Assembly: GCA_013398955.1 (NCBI GenBank)
Contig: VWPU01012626.1
Coordinates: 58,872 to 122,871, forward strand
Direction of reading: 5' to 3'
DNA: 64,000 nucleotides
From: Callaeas wilsoni
Lineage: Eukaryota; Chordata; Aves; Passeriformes; Callaeidae
Shown: one piece after another, positions 47,363 through 59,630 of the stretch
Layout: each line of letters starts with the position of its first letter
How positions within the stretch are numbered: the first letter of the stretch is position 1
Made by a program: the position numbers and the translations under genes
Notes under the pieces: model-generated
Seen by the model: only the letters and a program-made list of their open reading frames with translations
Database searches by the model: none
Told to the model about the DNA's origin: nothing

Positions 47363-50300
47363 AGCGTCTGTTGGCTCCTGCAAAGTTCCTGCCAGCATTC
47401 TTAAACTCTAATTTGGGAAAGAAAATTACAATCTGGCATATCCCTGTTGGAAGGTTGCCGACCCCTGCTCCACTCTCAGAGAACAGTGGGATGAGACTCT
47501 TTTGTTCTGTGTGTCAGGAGTGGGCATCTGAATGTGGCTCCTCTGCAAGGCTGCATGGCCCCTCTGAAGGCAGCCGAGGCAATGGAGTTGTCCACGTGTT
47601 GACAGTGAACAAATTGTCTCTGCCTATTGTAGCTGGATGAGCCACTAGGTAACCAGATTGATTTTATGATCCCTCACTGAGTGTTCAGGACTGGTGCTTG
47701 AAAAAGACATCTTTTATCTGTCAGCCAGTAAATCTCACATTGAGTTGCAAACATACTGGAGAGCTAGAATTCAGCAATACCATTTTTATGAATAGAAACA
47801 TTTTCAGAATAGACACTCTCCTGAACACACAGTTGTTTTACAGGAATTAAAGAAGTCCTTATGGTGGATGGATAAGCCAACTCCGGATAAAATAAGAACC
47901 AGTCTTTACTTTGATCTGCTGTTTGAACAGAACCATTTTGAAGAACTTAAAAAGTTCTGAGTTTTGTTGGCCTTTTTACCTTCTTCCTTCCTTTTCTCTT
48001 TCCAGGCTTAATTGGAAGCAAATAGTATACAATACAAGATAAGAGGCTTGTTTGCCCTATTATTGACATGAAATCTATCAGATTTGCAACAAACGGTTTT
48101 TCTGGTTTATCAACATTACTCTAGATCTTGGATATTTGACATGCTTGTAAAGCAAAATGCTCTCTTGACCAAAATCCAAATACCACACCAAAGAACATAT
48201 CACCTATAATGGCCACCACTGTAAGCCTCACCTTTTCAAAACAGCCCTAAATCCCCAAGAAGGCAAACTAAGTATGATTTTGGTTTTTTTTCTCAAATGA
48301 ATGTTTATGACACTTCCAGGTCATCCAGTAAGTAGTATTCCATCCCTTGCACCCTCTCTGCCATTTTAGTAACAGATGATTGATGAGAGGACATCAGAGG
48401 AAGGTGCAGAATATAGTCCCACTGAAATCCATTCCAATCTGAACTTCTGTCTTGTTTTCTACATTCCTTACCGAGTATTAGAGAAGTCAATAACATACTA
48501 ACAATGACTCAAAGAAAATAGCCTCTCAATGAGAGAAATTGTAGCTGTTGAAACAATAGTTTCACTAAAGATCCATTGGTAAGTTCTTTTAGCAATTCTG
48601 TGCACTTATGAACTATTCTCTGTTTTGAAAGTGCTGTAAAAAAATTAACTAGTCTTGGAAGCCCCGTAAAATAACTACAGGCTTTTTTCTACGATTGGGA
48701 TGCTTAGTGCTGGGGTTGATAAGACCTTAAAGATCTTAAAGGAGCTGGACCAACACTGACATTGTAAACTGGGGAATTCCTGCCCTATGGTCATCTGTTT
48801 CAATTATTAAGCAGCTCATCTTTACCTCAGTGATGTTTTCTGTATCTGGAGATGCCATGATATGATTTTTTAGTGATGCATGTGGAAGTCAAAAAGCGTT
48901 CGTTATGTAGTCACAATTGTTCAGAAATGACTAAGTGTCTTTGAAGTGTTGTTTGAGAGAGAACCCTGATAATCCCATAGTACTTAGTTCATGCACATAG
49001 TGCTGCTGTCTCATGTTGTCTTGGCTGAGTACGTTGTTTAACTGTACTGCAAGAGCCCTGTGATGAGTCCTGCACATATCTTGGTGTGGTTCAACAGTAA
49101 AACTTAACAAAAATCAACTTTTGCCACTCTTTGAACATTTGAGTGGCTTTGAGCAGATATTAAAGATGTAACTCTCATGTATATTTCAAAATCAAAGGTA
49201 CTAATTCCAAGAGATTGCTAAATACCAGATTTACAGTCTGGAGTTTACATGTATTTCCAGCCTGTTTCCTGTCAGGGAGTTTTATTCCAACCACATCCAT
49301 TTTCTTCACACAGGGAATATCTTGTTCCCTTTAACTGGAGCTGCACTTAGGCTCAGATCTGCAAGTGTTTAACATGAACAGTGACAGAGCCTAAGTGCCT
49401 AAATGAAATCTTGTGATCCCAAGAACCTCCTCTTAGCTTCTGTCTGCCCTGATTGTGCTGAAACTTCCCAATTGTGAGAGATCCTTAACTTAAAATAAAG
49501 TGCACTCAGAAGTGCTGCTTTCTTGGTGGAAATGAACAGCGTACCACTTATCTTCCTCGGAGATCTCTCTGGATCCACAAATGAAGTGCTGCTCTGGGGG
49601 GGTTAGTCTCTCCTCTTGCCACAGGGGGATAAGATTGTGTTTCCCACTTTTGAGAGTGGCCTAACCACCAGGATGAAGGGAAGGCTGGGGCTGGCTGCGA
49701 TCTGTAATGTTTTTAATGAAATTGTTCAAACTGGTCAGAAAGAATGAAAGAGTAATTTGGCTGCAGAAAGATATTTCTCTTCTAGCTTAATGAATTAGAT
49801 CATGAAACAATTTTAATGCTTCATCCATGGCCATTTTCATGTAAAATGAAGGAACAGGCCATGGAAGAGAGTGTGGAAACTGGAGGGCCATCTTCTCAGT
49901 TGTGTGTTTTACTTGCAGTGCTAGTAGATTGTCATTGTGCTACTTAAATTTCCCATCAAAGCGTTTTTTGCACTTTGTACCAGTTTCTAAACAGACTTTT
50001 GGTCAGTAGTGGCAGCTTTAATACCTGGTGGTTGGAATAAATCTTTGAGAACAGCGAGGCCTGAGTTTGTAGCCTTCAGGCAGAGGAGGGCTGGCCTCGG
50101 CTTCTCCATTCCCTGGGTGTCCTCACTGAACATCACAGTCATGGAACTGTGTTTGGTGTGTGGGGCATGGAGAGCTGTAGGCACTGCCCTCCTCCTTCTT
50201 CCTCTGGCAGCATTCAGAGGAACAAGGTGATCCCTTTTCTTCTCCTGAAAGCAACAGCCTAATAAGGTCCAAAGGGACAGGATAGGCTTGAATTGTGTGG

Positions 50301-51561
50301 TCCAAAGACAAGGAGCAGTCTCTTGGCAGCAGTGAATTCAAACACTAGTGAGGGTAGCATTTAAATACTGTCCCCACGCTCTTTAATAAGCTTCCTTCCA
50401 CAGATCAGGCTGTATAATGTCTAAGACACCTAATACAGTGTATAGACAGCTGATGTGTGTAACTGGGAGTGTGTTCATGCATGAGAGTGCTGTGTTCCCA
50501 CTCTCATCTCCCTAAGGAGGATGCTTGTGATGTTGATTTTTAGTTACTGTAGGTATTGGAGGCTGTTGGGTAGGTTGTGTTATGGGTGGGTGATGAAGAA
50601 GGGTTTATTGTCAGGGTGCCAGCAGGGCCTGTCTATGGTGGCTCCCACCAGGCTGGCTGGGAAGGAGCAGAGCAGCTCCAGCTCCAGGAATGGGGTACAT
50701 CCAAGAGGCCAGGATGTGGGGCCATGGCTGGGCAGGTTTGGCAGGGCTGTGGGGAGCTGGAGACTGGCTGTGCTGCAGCATCCCTGGGAGAAGGGCTGAT
50801 GGCCCTGGGACTGAAATGGGGTCCTGAGCCATGGGTAGGGCGGAGGGAGTCCTAGGGGTGGGCTCCAGGCCCTGGCACCTGTCTCCAGTCAGTGAGTTAG
50901 ACCTGCTGGGCAGCAGCTCCACCAGATGAAAATGGTCCATTTCTTCCTGCTTCACATTTTCTGAGCAGTCTAACGATAGGTTTGCTTTCACATCCTTTGA
51001 GATTAGTCTTTATTTCAGACAATGCTTTCAACACTAAAAGGGTCATAAAAATAGACATTTCCTGAGAGCTTAGAAAGAAAAACTGTTAGTCTCCCATCCT
51101 TCTCCCTCCCCCAAATTATTTGATAATGGAATGGGAAGCTTTCCCATAATCTTTTGCTTGATTTTTGCTAATATGAACCTGTCAGAGATCGTGGCATTTC
51201 CTTACTGTGTGATGTGGAGCCAGCTGGAACCAAATAATCCACCCACGTTTTTCATCATCTTTGTATTCTGATAGGAGCTTCTGCTTAGCAGAAATGGGAA
51301 AATACCTGTTATTCCTTCCTTGCTGTCATGGTGGCCACAGTGAGGCTGTTTTCTCTTGGCTGAAGTCTGACTAAACCTGAATCAATGTGACCAGACCAAA
51401 AATAAAGGGTTTTCTGCCTGGAACACACACCTTACTCTCATGGCAGTTCAAGAGGAAAGTAAATTAAGAAGTGACACTTTACTTTCTGCCCCAAATAAAT
51501 ATTTTCTAGGATGAGTAAGGAATGTTCCTCCTTTAGCTTGAAGGTACAGAGATTTGGGTCT
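47363..51561. other. Unannotated sequence with a GC-richer patch
   Basis: No gene is recognised. Between about 50570 and 50890 the sequence is G-rich but CpG-poor, so it is not a CpG island. An inverted repeat TCCATGGCC (49824-49832) / GGCCATGGA (49857-49865) is present. Confidence 0.45.
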
Positions 51562-51629
51562 GAAAAAATACCTTCCTTTATCATTAACCTTATTCGAAAA
51601 AATACCTTCCTTTATCATTAACCTTATTC
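51562..51629. repeat. Perfect 34-bp tandem duplication
   Basis: Two identical adjacent 34-bp copies occupy 51562-51595 and 51596-51629, each starting GAAAAAATACC and ending CCTTATTC. Identity is complete, so the duplication is recent or an assembly error. Confidence 0.95.
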
Positions 51630-54102
51630 TTACAGAAAGAAGAACTTTCATGTGAGCATGTGGACCTGCTTACCAGAGAACATGAGTAACTTCTGCTGTT
51701 ATTTGAATTGTACTCTTCTTAACAAAAGCCATCTAAAGGATGGGCAGCCAGTGCAAAATACAGCTCCTCAGCCCCTTGATTTCCAGGCCTGATGCCTCTG
51801 CAGCTGGAGGAAAGAATCCCTCCCATTTCACTTTCCCATTTCCACCTTCTCTCTTAGTCTGTATTGCATCTGTTTTAATCATCAGTATTCTGTATGTAAC
51901 ATCTCTCAAAGTCTAATCCATTGCTATGGACCCACCTAGTGACGGCTTTATAGATCCTTTATATTCATAAAGGCATTTTTAAAAATCTTTTCATGATTTT
52001 TGTTAGGCTTGGGTTGCTTGGTTTTTGTTTTTTGTTTGTTTTTTTTTTTTCTTATATTTGAAATATATCTCAGTACCCAAAATGAACACTTTGAATGCCT
52101 CCTTCACTGAGAAAGCAATGATACTTACGTGGTTACATGTGAACAAAGGCCTAAGTGCAAAGGAGTATGGTCACCACAAATACTATGTAAAATACATCAC
52201 CACAAGTAAGAATTGTCTGTAGTCCAAGTGTAAGGGAGCTTTTATTCACTGGTATGGGAATGGAAGTGATCAGTCCAGTTCAGAATGATGCTGAGAGGCC
52301 TGCACAGGGCTCCTGGTCTGTGTTGGAGCTGACTCAGGGAATGTTCTCAGCCTGAAACTTCTCTAGACACACAAACTGTACAGAATTAGCAACATGCTAT
52401 GCTTTCAGAGATAATCTACTGCCTTGTTGCTTTGTGCAGCAATATCGATGAGATTTTTGGACAGCCAGAAACATCTCAGCAACACCTGACTTCAGCGACT
52501 GATGTTGAATGTCTGAAAATCCTGGAGAGGTGCTCCTGGTTTATACAGAGTGGCTAGTCAGGCTAGTGTGTAGTCAGGCTAATGAAGCAAAGGTGCACAG
52601 GATTCGCTGTTCATGTGATGTGGGCTCCAGTTAAGCGTACGTCATGTGTCTGCTGCCTTTGGGCTGCCCACATGGGTGGGGATGAGCCTCCCTCCTGCTA
52701 TTCCTGGAATTCATGAACCTGAAAATCTGAGTAGTTCAACAAACTGTTTCTCAGAGGTTTGCTCTCTGTAGTCTTCCCTATTTAGTAAACTCCCTGTGTT
52801 ATATTAATAACTGAATATTCACATATGAGCATTCATTGTGGTACACAGATCTTGTGTGTAACAACCTTTAAAAACACAGTTCTAGGCATTTTTCATTGAC
52901 TATCCTGTGTTCTAGGAATAGTTGCAGGTCCTGTATGGACATCAGAGAGAGTGCCAGAGAGATTGTGAATATTTACCAATAATGAAACTGTGTTTGCAGG
53001 TAAAGTTCTAATGCAATGAGATATTTTGTAAGGTTTATAAGAAATATGTCTTTATTTAAATTTAAAAAAACTCTGACTTGTAAGGTTTTGATTAATACTG
53101 AAATTCTTCCATCCTGGTTTTATATGCTTTCTCTCATGCTTATGAAAATGCTCAAGCCATGCATGGTAGCCACACAAAACTCTGCAGTCAGATTTGTAAA
53201 TGCAATTTATTGGATCATAGCTAAAAAAACACAGTATTTTTCCTTATACAGACTAGTTCAACCAAGTGCAGAGACTATCAAAACTCTTACATGGTACAAA
53301 ATGTACATCTTGTACAATCTCTGGTCCAATTCCCTGTTGCAGGAACCTATAGTTCCCTAAGTTCTGGAGAGCTGATACCATTTCATATCACCTTGACAAA
53401 GACAGGCTCTGATTTTCTAGATATCCTTGGTATCAATGCATAGTTAAAGTTCATTAACCCCTGAGGGCTTTCCAAGTCTGGAGTATGGACTTGGCTCCAA
53501 GTTGTTGGAAAACTTGATTTGCACAGCTCAGTATACGGTATTAGGAGAGGAAGTGTGGGATTGGCATAGGTATGGCTTAAAACTGAAGGCGATCAGGATT
53601 ATTGCTAGCTAGAAATGTGGGAAAACCCCATCTAAAACAAGCATGATGTCTTGGGATGTACTGAAGTTACACGGAGTAAATTCGGGTGTTTTCTAAAAGG
53701 CTATCCATGTCACGTTTGTAAATATTTTTTCCCTCTGTACTGTAACACAGAATAATAGGTAAAAAGGGTAACAGGTTTTCTGAAAAACCAAATTATTTCC
53801 TAGTCATATTCAATTGTGTAAGGCTTAAGAGTGAAATCTAACCTGTAGCCATTCTTTTGCAATATTAGGGATTGGCTACTGTCAAAGAAAAAAGTGAAGG
53901 AAAAGCAGATGCTAAACTCATCAAATGAAGAGCAACAGAGCAGTGGGTAAAGTTGGAAATACCAAAATGTGTGACTGGAAATTGATTATGAGCTCAAATA
54001 GGGCTGCTAACTTAATATGTATTCTTTCCTTTTAATATTGGCTTCTAACCTGTAAGGTTGTAGAAAGCCATTTTTCTGCTTCTCTTTAATTGAACAGTAG
54101 AA
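51630..54102. other. Unannotated sequence
   Basis: A T-rich tract lies at 52021-52050. A 14-bp near-direct repeat (TAGTCAGGCTAGTG / TAGTCAGGCTAATG) lies at 52555-52584. A 114-codon frame at 53016-53360 has no domain. Nothing else is recognised. Confidence 0.45.
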
Positions 54103-54410
54103 TTGATGCTGAGAATTAGTCTAATGACTTTTCTTTCCTTACTTGATAAATTGGTTGAAATGGTAATAAAAAATAAAATTAGGAGACATATAGATGAGTG
54201 TTGTGATACGATAGCTATCCATCAGCATAGTTTTTGTAGAGAAAAAAGTATGTATAAAGATAATTGCTTGAGCTTGTCAACAAATAATAAAATACAATCA
54301 TTAGATTTTTTTCCCTTCAATGGCAGTTTTTGAAAAAGACCTTCACAAGGTGCTTGAGTAGACTGACTTCTATATGAGGAAAGAGCTAAGAGACTTTTTA
54401 GAGAAAAGAT
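54103..54410 (+). mobile_element. Decayed LINE reverse-transcriptase remnant (CR1/Jockey type)
   Basis: The plus-strand translation keeps the order of a non-LTR reverse transcriptase: RISLMTF (family PISLTS), LVEMVIKNKIRRHID (family LEKIIxxRIxxHL), IHQHSFCREKS (family SQHGFRKGKS), SLDF and, after a one-base frameshift in a T run near 54327-54331, SFEKDLHKVL (family AFDKVPHKRLL), followed by MRKELRDFLEKR (family GIRGKLLxWIxxFLxxR). The catalytic FADD segment is not present. Several breaks and substitutions show it is long dead. It is not one of the young CR1 3' ends in this window and is probably an ancient CR1/L3-like insertion. Single matches are weak. The conserved order is the argument. 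Confidence 0.55.
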
Positions 54411-57400
54411 AAATAATAAAAATAGAAGTTTATTAAATAAAAGAAAGGGAGATCAGTTACTTTTTATTTTTTCAGTTATTATAAGAATGAGTCAGTCAAA
54501 TGCGAACACACAAAATAGGAAACAGTCTCTTATGTAACTTGTAATTTACTTTTGGCTCAGAAGTAACATATATTTGGAGTTATATACTTTTATGAAGTAA
54601 TAAAGCAGTTAAAGCATTCAGCAGGAGATAAGGGACAGGAATAAGTTTTCTCCCTCATTATAGAACACTCGTCCAGTCTGGGCTCACCTTGTTTGAAATA
54701 TCTAGGAAATAATATGATGGAGACTTGACTCTTACTTTGATGCAGGCTGAACTTTGTGTCTGAGGCAGAGTCCTCACTTAAATTCTGTGGTGATTTATCA
54801 AACTAACATAAAGAAAAACTGCTTTTATTAAGTGATGTACGTTTTTTTTCATGCAATGAAACACAAATCCTGGCAACGTCATGTTTTTGTGGCCCTATAT
54901 GTCATGGCCCACAAATCACTCTAAAAGCTGTGATGTTTTCAGAGATTATAGGCACAAAGCTCTGTATGGTTGCTTTTGTGCCAAATGCCTATCCTGGCTG
55001 CATACAGCAGCTTTTAACTTTGACTGAAGTATTGGGACACTTCTGAAAAATTTATGGCAATTTGTAAAATAAATGAAAAAGTCAAGGCCAGTTAAAAAAA
55101 ACACCAAAAACCCAAACAAAACAACTGAAGAAGGAAAAGGTAGATGCCTCCTGCTCCTTTTATTTTCCACCCAATTTTCACTTCTGGAACACCTGCTGCC
55201 ATTCTATTGCTAGCTCATGCTAGAATTCCTTAAGAAAACAAGTTTCACCTGTGACATTCTCACTTGTGAAATCCTAGCCCAGATTTTGAACCACACTGCT
55301 CTCAAGAAAGGGCAGTAGCCACATGCAAATACCAGGAGAAATGGTTGACAGGACTGATCATGTGGGGGCAAGTGTTAAAAAGGTAAGTACAAATGTGATT
55401 TCATTTTTTGAAAAAGTGTCAAAAGACTATTTTATATATGATGTGGTGACATTTCACTGTTCCTGCATTTTGATGTTTTTCTCTGTGTGGCTCAGGCTGT
55501 TAACATACAGAAGTTATCTAATTTATTTTATTTTATTTATTGGATGTGGGTCAGGCACTTTGTAAATTATGGACTACATTCTCAGTGAATCAAAATATTT
55601 AGGTTGCTTGTGTGGTTCAGTCCTTGGCATCATGTCACTAATTACTTTAACACAACTCTGAAATAATGACAAAAAGAAAATGCATCAAAAAGAAAGAGAA
55701 ATTAAACTTTGTACAACAAAACAAAAGCTACATTAGAAATAGAAAATGTTATTGAAAGCAAAAAGTGGGTGACCAAATGTGCAGTCTGGATTCAGTACAA
55801 TGTTACATGGCAAGAGAAGAGACACTCAGCTCTGGATCTTCTCCAGGCAGAGGAAAATTTATGACATAAATTTTCTTTGATAAACATTCCTGAGAAACTT
55901 CTTTGTATTTTTATCTTAATGAATGCCTGTCTGTTTGTCTCAGTTCAGTGGTCTTTTTTTGTTTCTGTGTTTTTATTTTTTTTTTTATCTCCTTTCTGAT
56001 TCTTTTATATTCTGAATATACCTCAATGGCAACTGTTGGAGATCTGTCTTACCAGCTAATTGGTACTAGAAACTAGTCAGCCCTGTACCTGGGTTGCATT
56101 AGGGCTTTTGAAGAGTGTCCCTAGATATTCCGATTTTCCCATATTTATGCTTCAGAACTCTGTGGCAGTATTTTCTCCGTTTTTCCCTGTACAAGGTACA
56201 GAAGCATTCCCAGGGGCCTTTAGCATTCTACCTTGGCAATGTTTCTAGGCTCTAGCTGTCCCATGTAATGAGAGATGAGAAGCAAGAGTTAAGCCTCCAT
56301 AGAAATAGCAATAACAAGCCATTGGTCTGCTTTATACCATACTTATGTATTTATTTCTCTGTAATAGTGGCTGAATTTAAGTCTGTGTGCTGAAAGTAGG
56401 AGTTTAGATTTTTGCTTTTACTCAGAAGTGGAAAATCACTTATAAAACTGCATCAGAGCACCGTTAAAATAAATTAAGGGTTATGTATGCTTTTGTAACT
56501 TTATAAATGAGATGTAACTCTGCATACTCATTGGTTGCTGTTCACTGTGTAAGGTGTAAGATGGCAATGTGTTTTATATCTCCTTCCCTTGCATTTAATG
56601 TCATTAGAATCATCGTTTAATTTAGAGTTTAATCTTCACAGTGATAATGGTAAAAAGTTAAATATCAACAGATTACATTTAATAAACACTGATTTGTGTT
56701 AATCTTATCATAGACTGTATACATAATGTAGGGACCTCGTGCATGGCACACTAGAAAGGAATATATTTCCAAATTTGTTCTGAATTTGACATTTTGGTAT
56801 TTCTATTTTTGAAACATTTGCTAGATAGCAGTTACACAAGTCCTTATGATTATACAGACTAAAAGAGAATAAAATAGATCAAAAGTTTACAAAATGTAGG
56901 AATGTTACCTCTTTTTGCGTTGTCTAATTGCAATTGCAGTCAAAACTGTAAACTGGTTCAGATAGAGGATAATTCTTACAAAAGACCTAATTCTTCACTG
57001 CTCCTCCAGTAAAAAGTGGATACCAAATGGTAATATTATTTGAAAGAACTTTATATTGCCACTTTTCGTAATCCAATGAAGCATATAAAATGGAGGGCAA
57101 CTATGAATTAAACTCTGTTTGAGTCATGCACACCTGCAAAGAGTTCAATCTGGTTAGCTCGGGGTGGCTGTAGTTCTGTGCTAAAAGTGTCATGAATGAC
57201 TGTAATGGCACTACAAGAAAACCACTTCTAGTAAGGAAAGCAGACAGTCAATGTATGTGTGGGTGTGGAGAATTTGGATGGCAAACACCAGGGCAAACCT
57301 CATGACCACAAGAGGAAGGCTGGAATGCCTTCACAAAACACACAGGACTGGGTGATGTGGACTATTCCCAAACACCCTAGCACTTCTAGTGTTGCTTGAC

Positions 57401-59585
57401 GATCAATGGAAGCAAATCTGTTTGTTTTAAACCCAGTGTTCTTGGTGTACAAGTTAGAGCAGACTAGAGTGGAAAAAGCAGGGAGATTAGAAATACAGAG
57501 GCAAGATGTGATGACTAATCTTAATCAGTCAAAAAAAGGAGACAGAATTGTTATTGTGGAAGTGATGAGAATGTGATGGGATAAGAATTGTGAGAGCCAT
57601 GAAGAAAGGCCCAATGGGTCAAGCAGGAAGATCTCAATTTCAGTGCACTTGGAATCACACTCGACAATTCTTATCTACCATTACAAATAGATCAAAGTTG
57701 TGGTTTTAGGATACTCAGGCTCAGAAGCTTATGTCTAACTATAGGCAACTTAGGTTGCTTATTAAGTCTTGATTTCTAACACCCCCTCCTCTGCACAAGC
57801 ACCAGGGAACAAGGGAGTGATTTCCCTTTGCTGGGAGTCGGTTCTCTGGATGAATGTGTTGAGGTCATTGTTGCGTGTATTGTGGCAGGCATTTACATGT
57901 TCACAGCAGTCACTGGGAGTGACACTGAGGGAGAACCTTTCTTGCTGGCATTGTCATTCGAGAGGCTGAAGGTTGGATGGGCACTGATAGTAAACAGACC
58001 TGTCACTCAAAGGAATCATCCCCATGACCAGGAAGGAGGCAGAGCAGGGACACTGGCCTAAGGTGAGGCTGTGGGCTTTGGTCGGGATGGGATGTTCCAT
58101 GCCAGATAACTACACTGAAAAAAGCACATTAAAAAAAAGACTCGGAACAATAGGTTCCTATTTTAGTAACATTTTATGTTCAGAACCTTAATGAGGAACT
58201 GTAAAACTGAAATCCAGTTAGCTTCTTAAATAATTTCAATCACAGTTCCTATCCATGGGTATGCTCTCTATTTTTATGACTTTTTTTTTTTTAATGGTCC
58301 TGGTTTTTTAAATTTTTTTTTTTCAAGCTACTTCTGTGCAGACCAAAGATACTAAGACAAAAAGTAAAGAGACCTTATATGTAACTGAAAGTATACAGAA
58401 ATAATAAAACAATAATAACCTCCAAAACAGAGGGAGTTGGGAGAGTGAGAAACCAACACAAGACACAAAATCGGGATTGTGCCATCTCACTAATATATCT
58501 CGGTTTGACAATTAAAAGTTACTTATTGCTAAAATAGATATGCAATTTAATTTTAAATGTATTTACATGTCCTATTTCAAGTTCTAAAAATCCCTACTTA
58601 TATTATAGTTTGCAAATATATTAATGTTGAGATTCCTTTACCCTGGCTGATTCAGAGTGGAAAGGATAAAAGAGTGAGTTTCAACCTCCTTTAAAAAAAT
58701 AAATAGGGACTTTATCGTAATATTCATGGAAGTTTGAATCTAGATGAAGGTTCAGATTTCTTTTTAAGGGTAGCATCAGTCCTTTTTTACAGGGAGAGTT
58801 GCAGATGGTAGGGCCCTGCTAAAAGTGCAAGTGAATAACTGATAAATGAGGGCTTCCCACTTACAAATGAGATGGTTTTACTTTTCCTTGAAGAAATGCA
58901 GTAAATTGAAAAACTCTAAATAGCACAGAAATTTCAGTCCTCCAGACCGCCTTCTCCTTCTCAGATTTTGCTATACTATATTCAGCATTCAGTTTTGCCA
59001 ACACTGAACATGCCTGATGTGGCATTTACATTCTTTAAAAAAGACATAGATTAGTTATATTTCTAAGAGTTAACTTCTCCTCTTGACACATGTACTTAAT
59101 TCCCATTAATGGAAATGGCAGCTAGGCATGCACACTGGAAGGAAAAATCTGTTCCTAAGCATATGATCCAAACTGCATTGTAGCTAAACATTTCCATGCT
59201 CTGAAATAAGCACTCATTATTTGCAAGATATTTTTCATAATAAATGCATCAACCCTGCTCTATTCTCCCTCCACTCTCCCATAGTGTGTTCCAAAACACC
59301 CTTTCTTAGAAGTCTTACAGATTCATTCTTAATGCTGCAGTTGTTTTGAGTGTGTGCCTAAAAAAGAAAACCCATTTAGGATCTTTAGAGTTTTGCATAT
59401 TTTCTGTGAGAATTTTCCAGTAAATTGTTCTGTGGAACATCTTACATTGCCTTGGACTTCGTAGGTCTCTATTATTAAAACCTACAGTGGAAGCAACAAA
59501 ACCTGAAAACCTCTTTTTTTCTCCCCCAAACTTCCTTTGCTTACAGTATTGCAGTATCTGCCAAAGGCACTAGACTGAAGTGCTA
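54411..59585. other. Unannotated AT-rich sequence
   Basis: Nothing is recognised. Poly-T patches lie near 55978-55986 and 58282-58322. The segment 56580-56720 (GTTTAATTTAGAGTTTAATC and similar) resembles AT-rich conserved enhancer sequence, unproven. Confidence 0.45.
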
Positions 59586-59630
59586 TCATTTAAGGATTAA
59601 AAAAAAAAAAAAAAAAAATTTCATTTAAGG
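59586..59630. repeat. A20 tract bracketed by a 10-bp direct repeat
   Basis: TCATTTAAGG occurs at 59586-59595 and again at 59621-59630, with ATT, twenty A and TT between them. This looks like a target-site duplication around a poly-A insert with no body, or a slippage duplication. Confidence 0.85.

Noticed and set aside
50570..50890. GC-rich patch as a possible CpG island
   Set aside because: G-rich but with very few CpG dinucleotides, so it is not an island.
51205..51350. Possible MIR remnant (CTGTGTGATG...CATCATCTTTGTA)
   Set aside because: A few words fit, but too many gaps are needed for a confident call.
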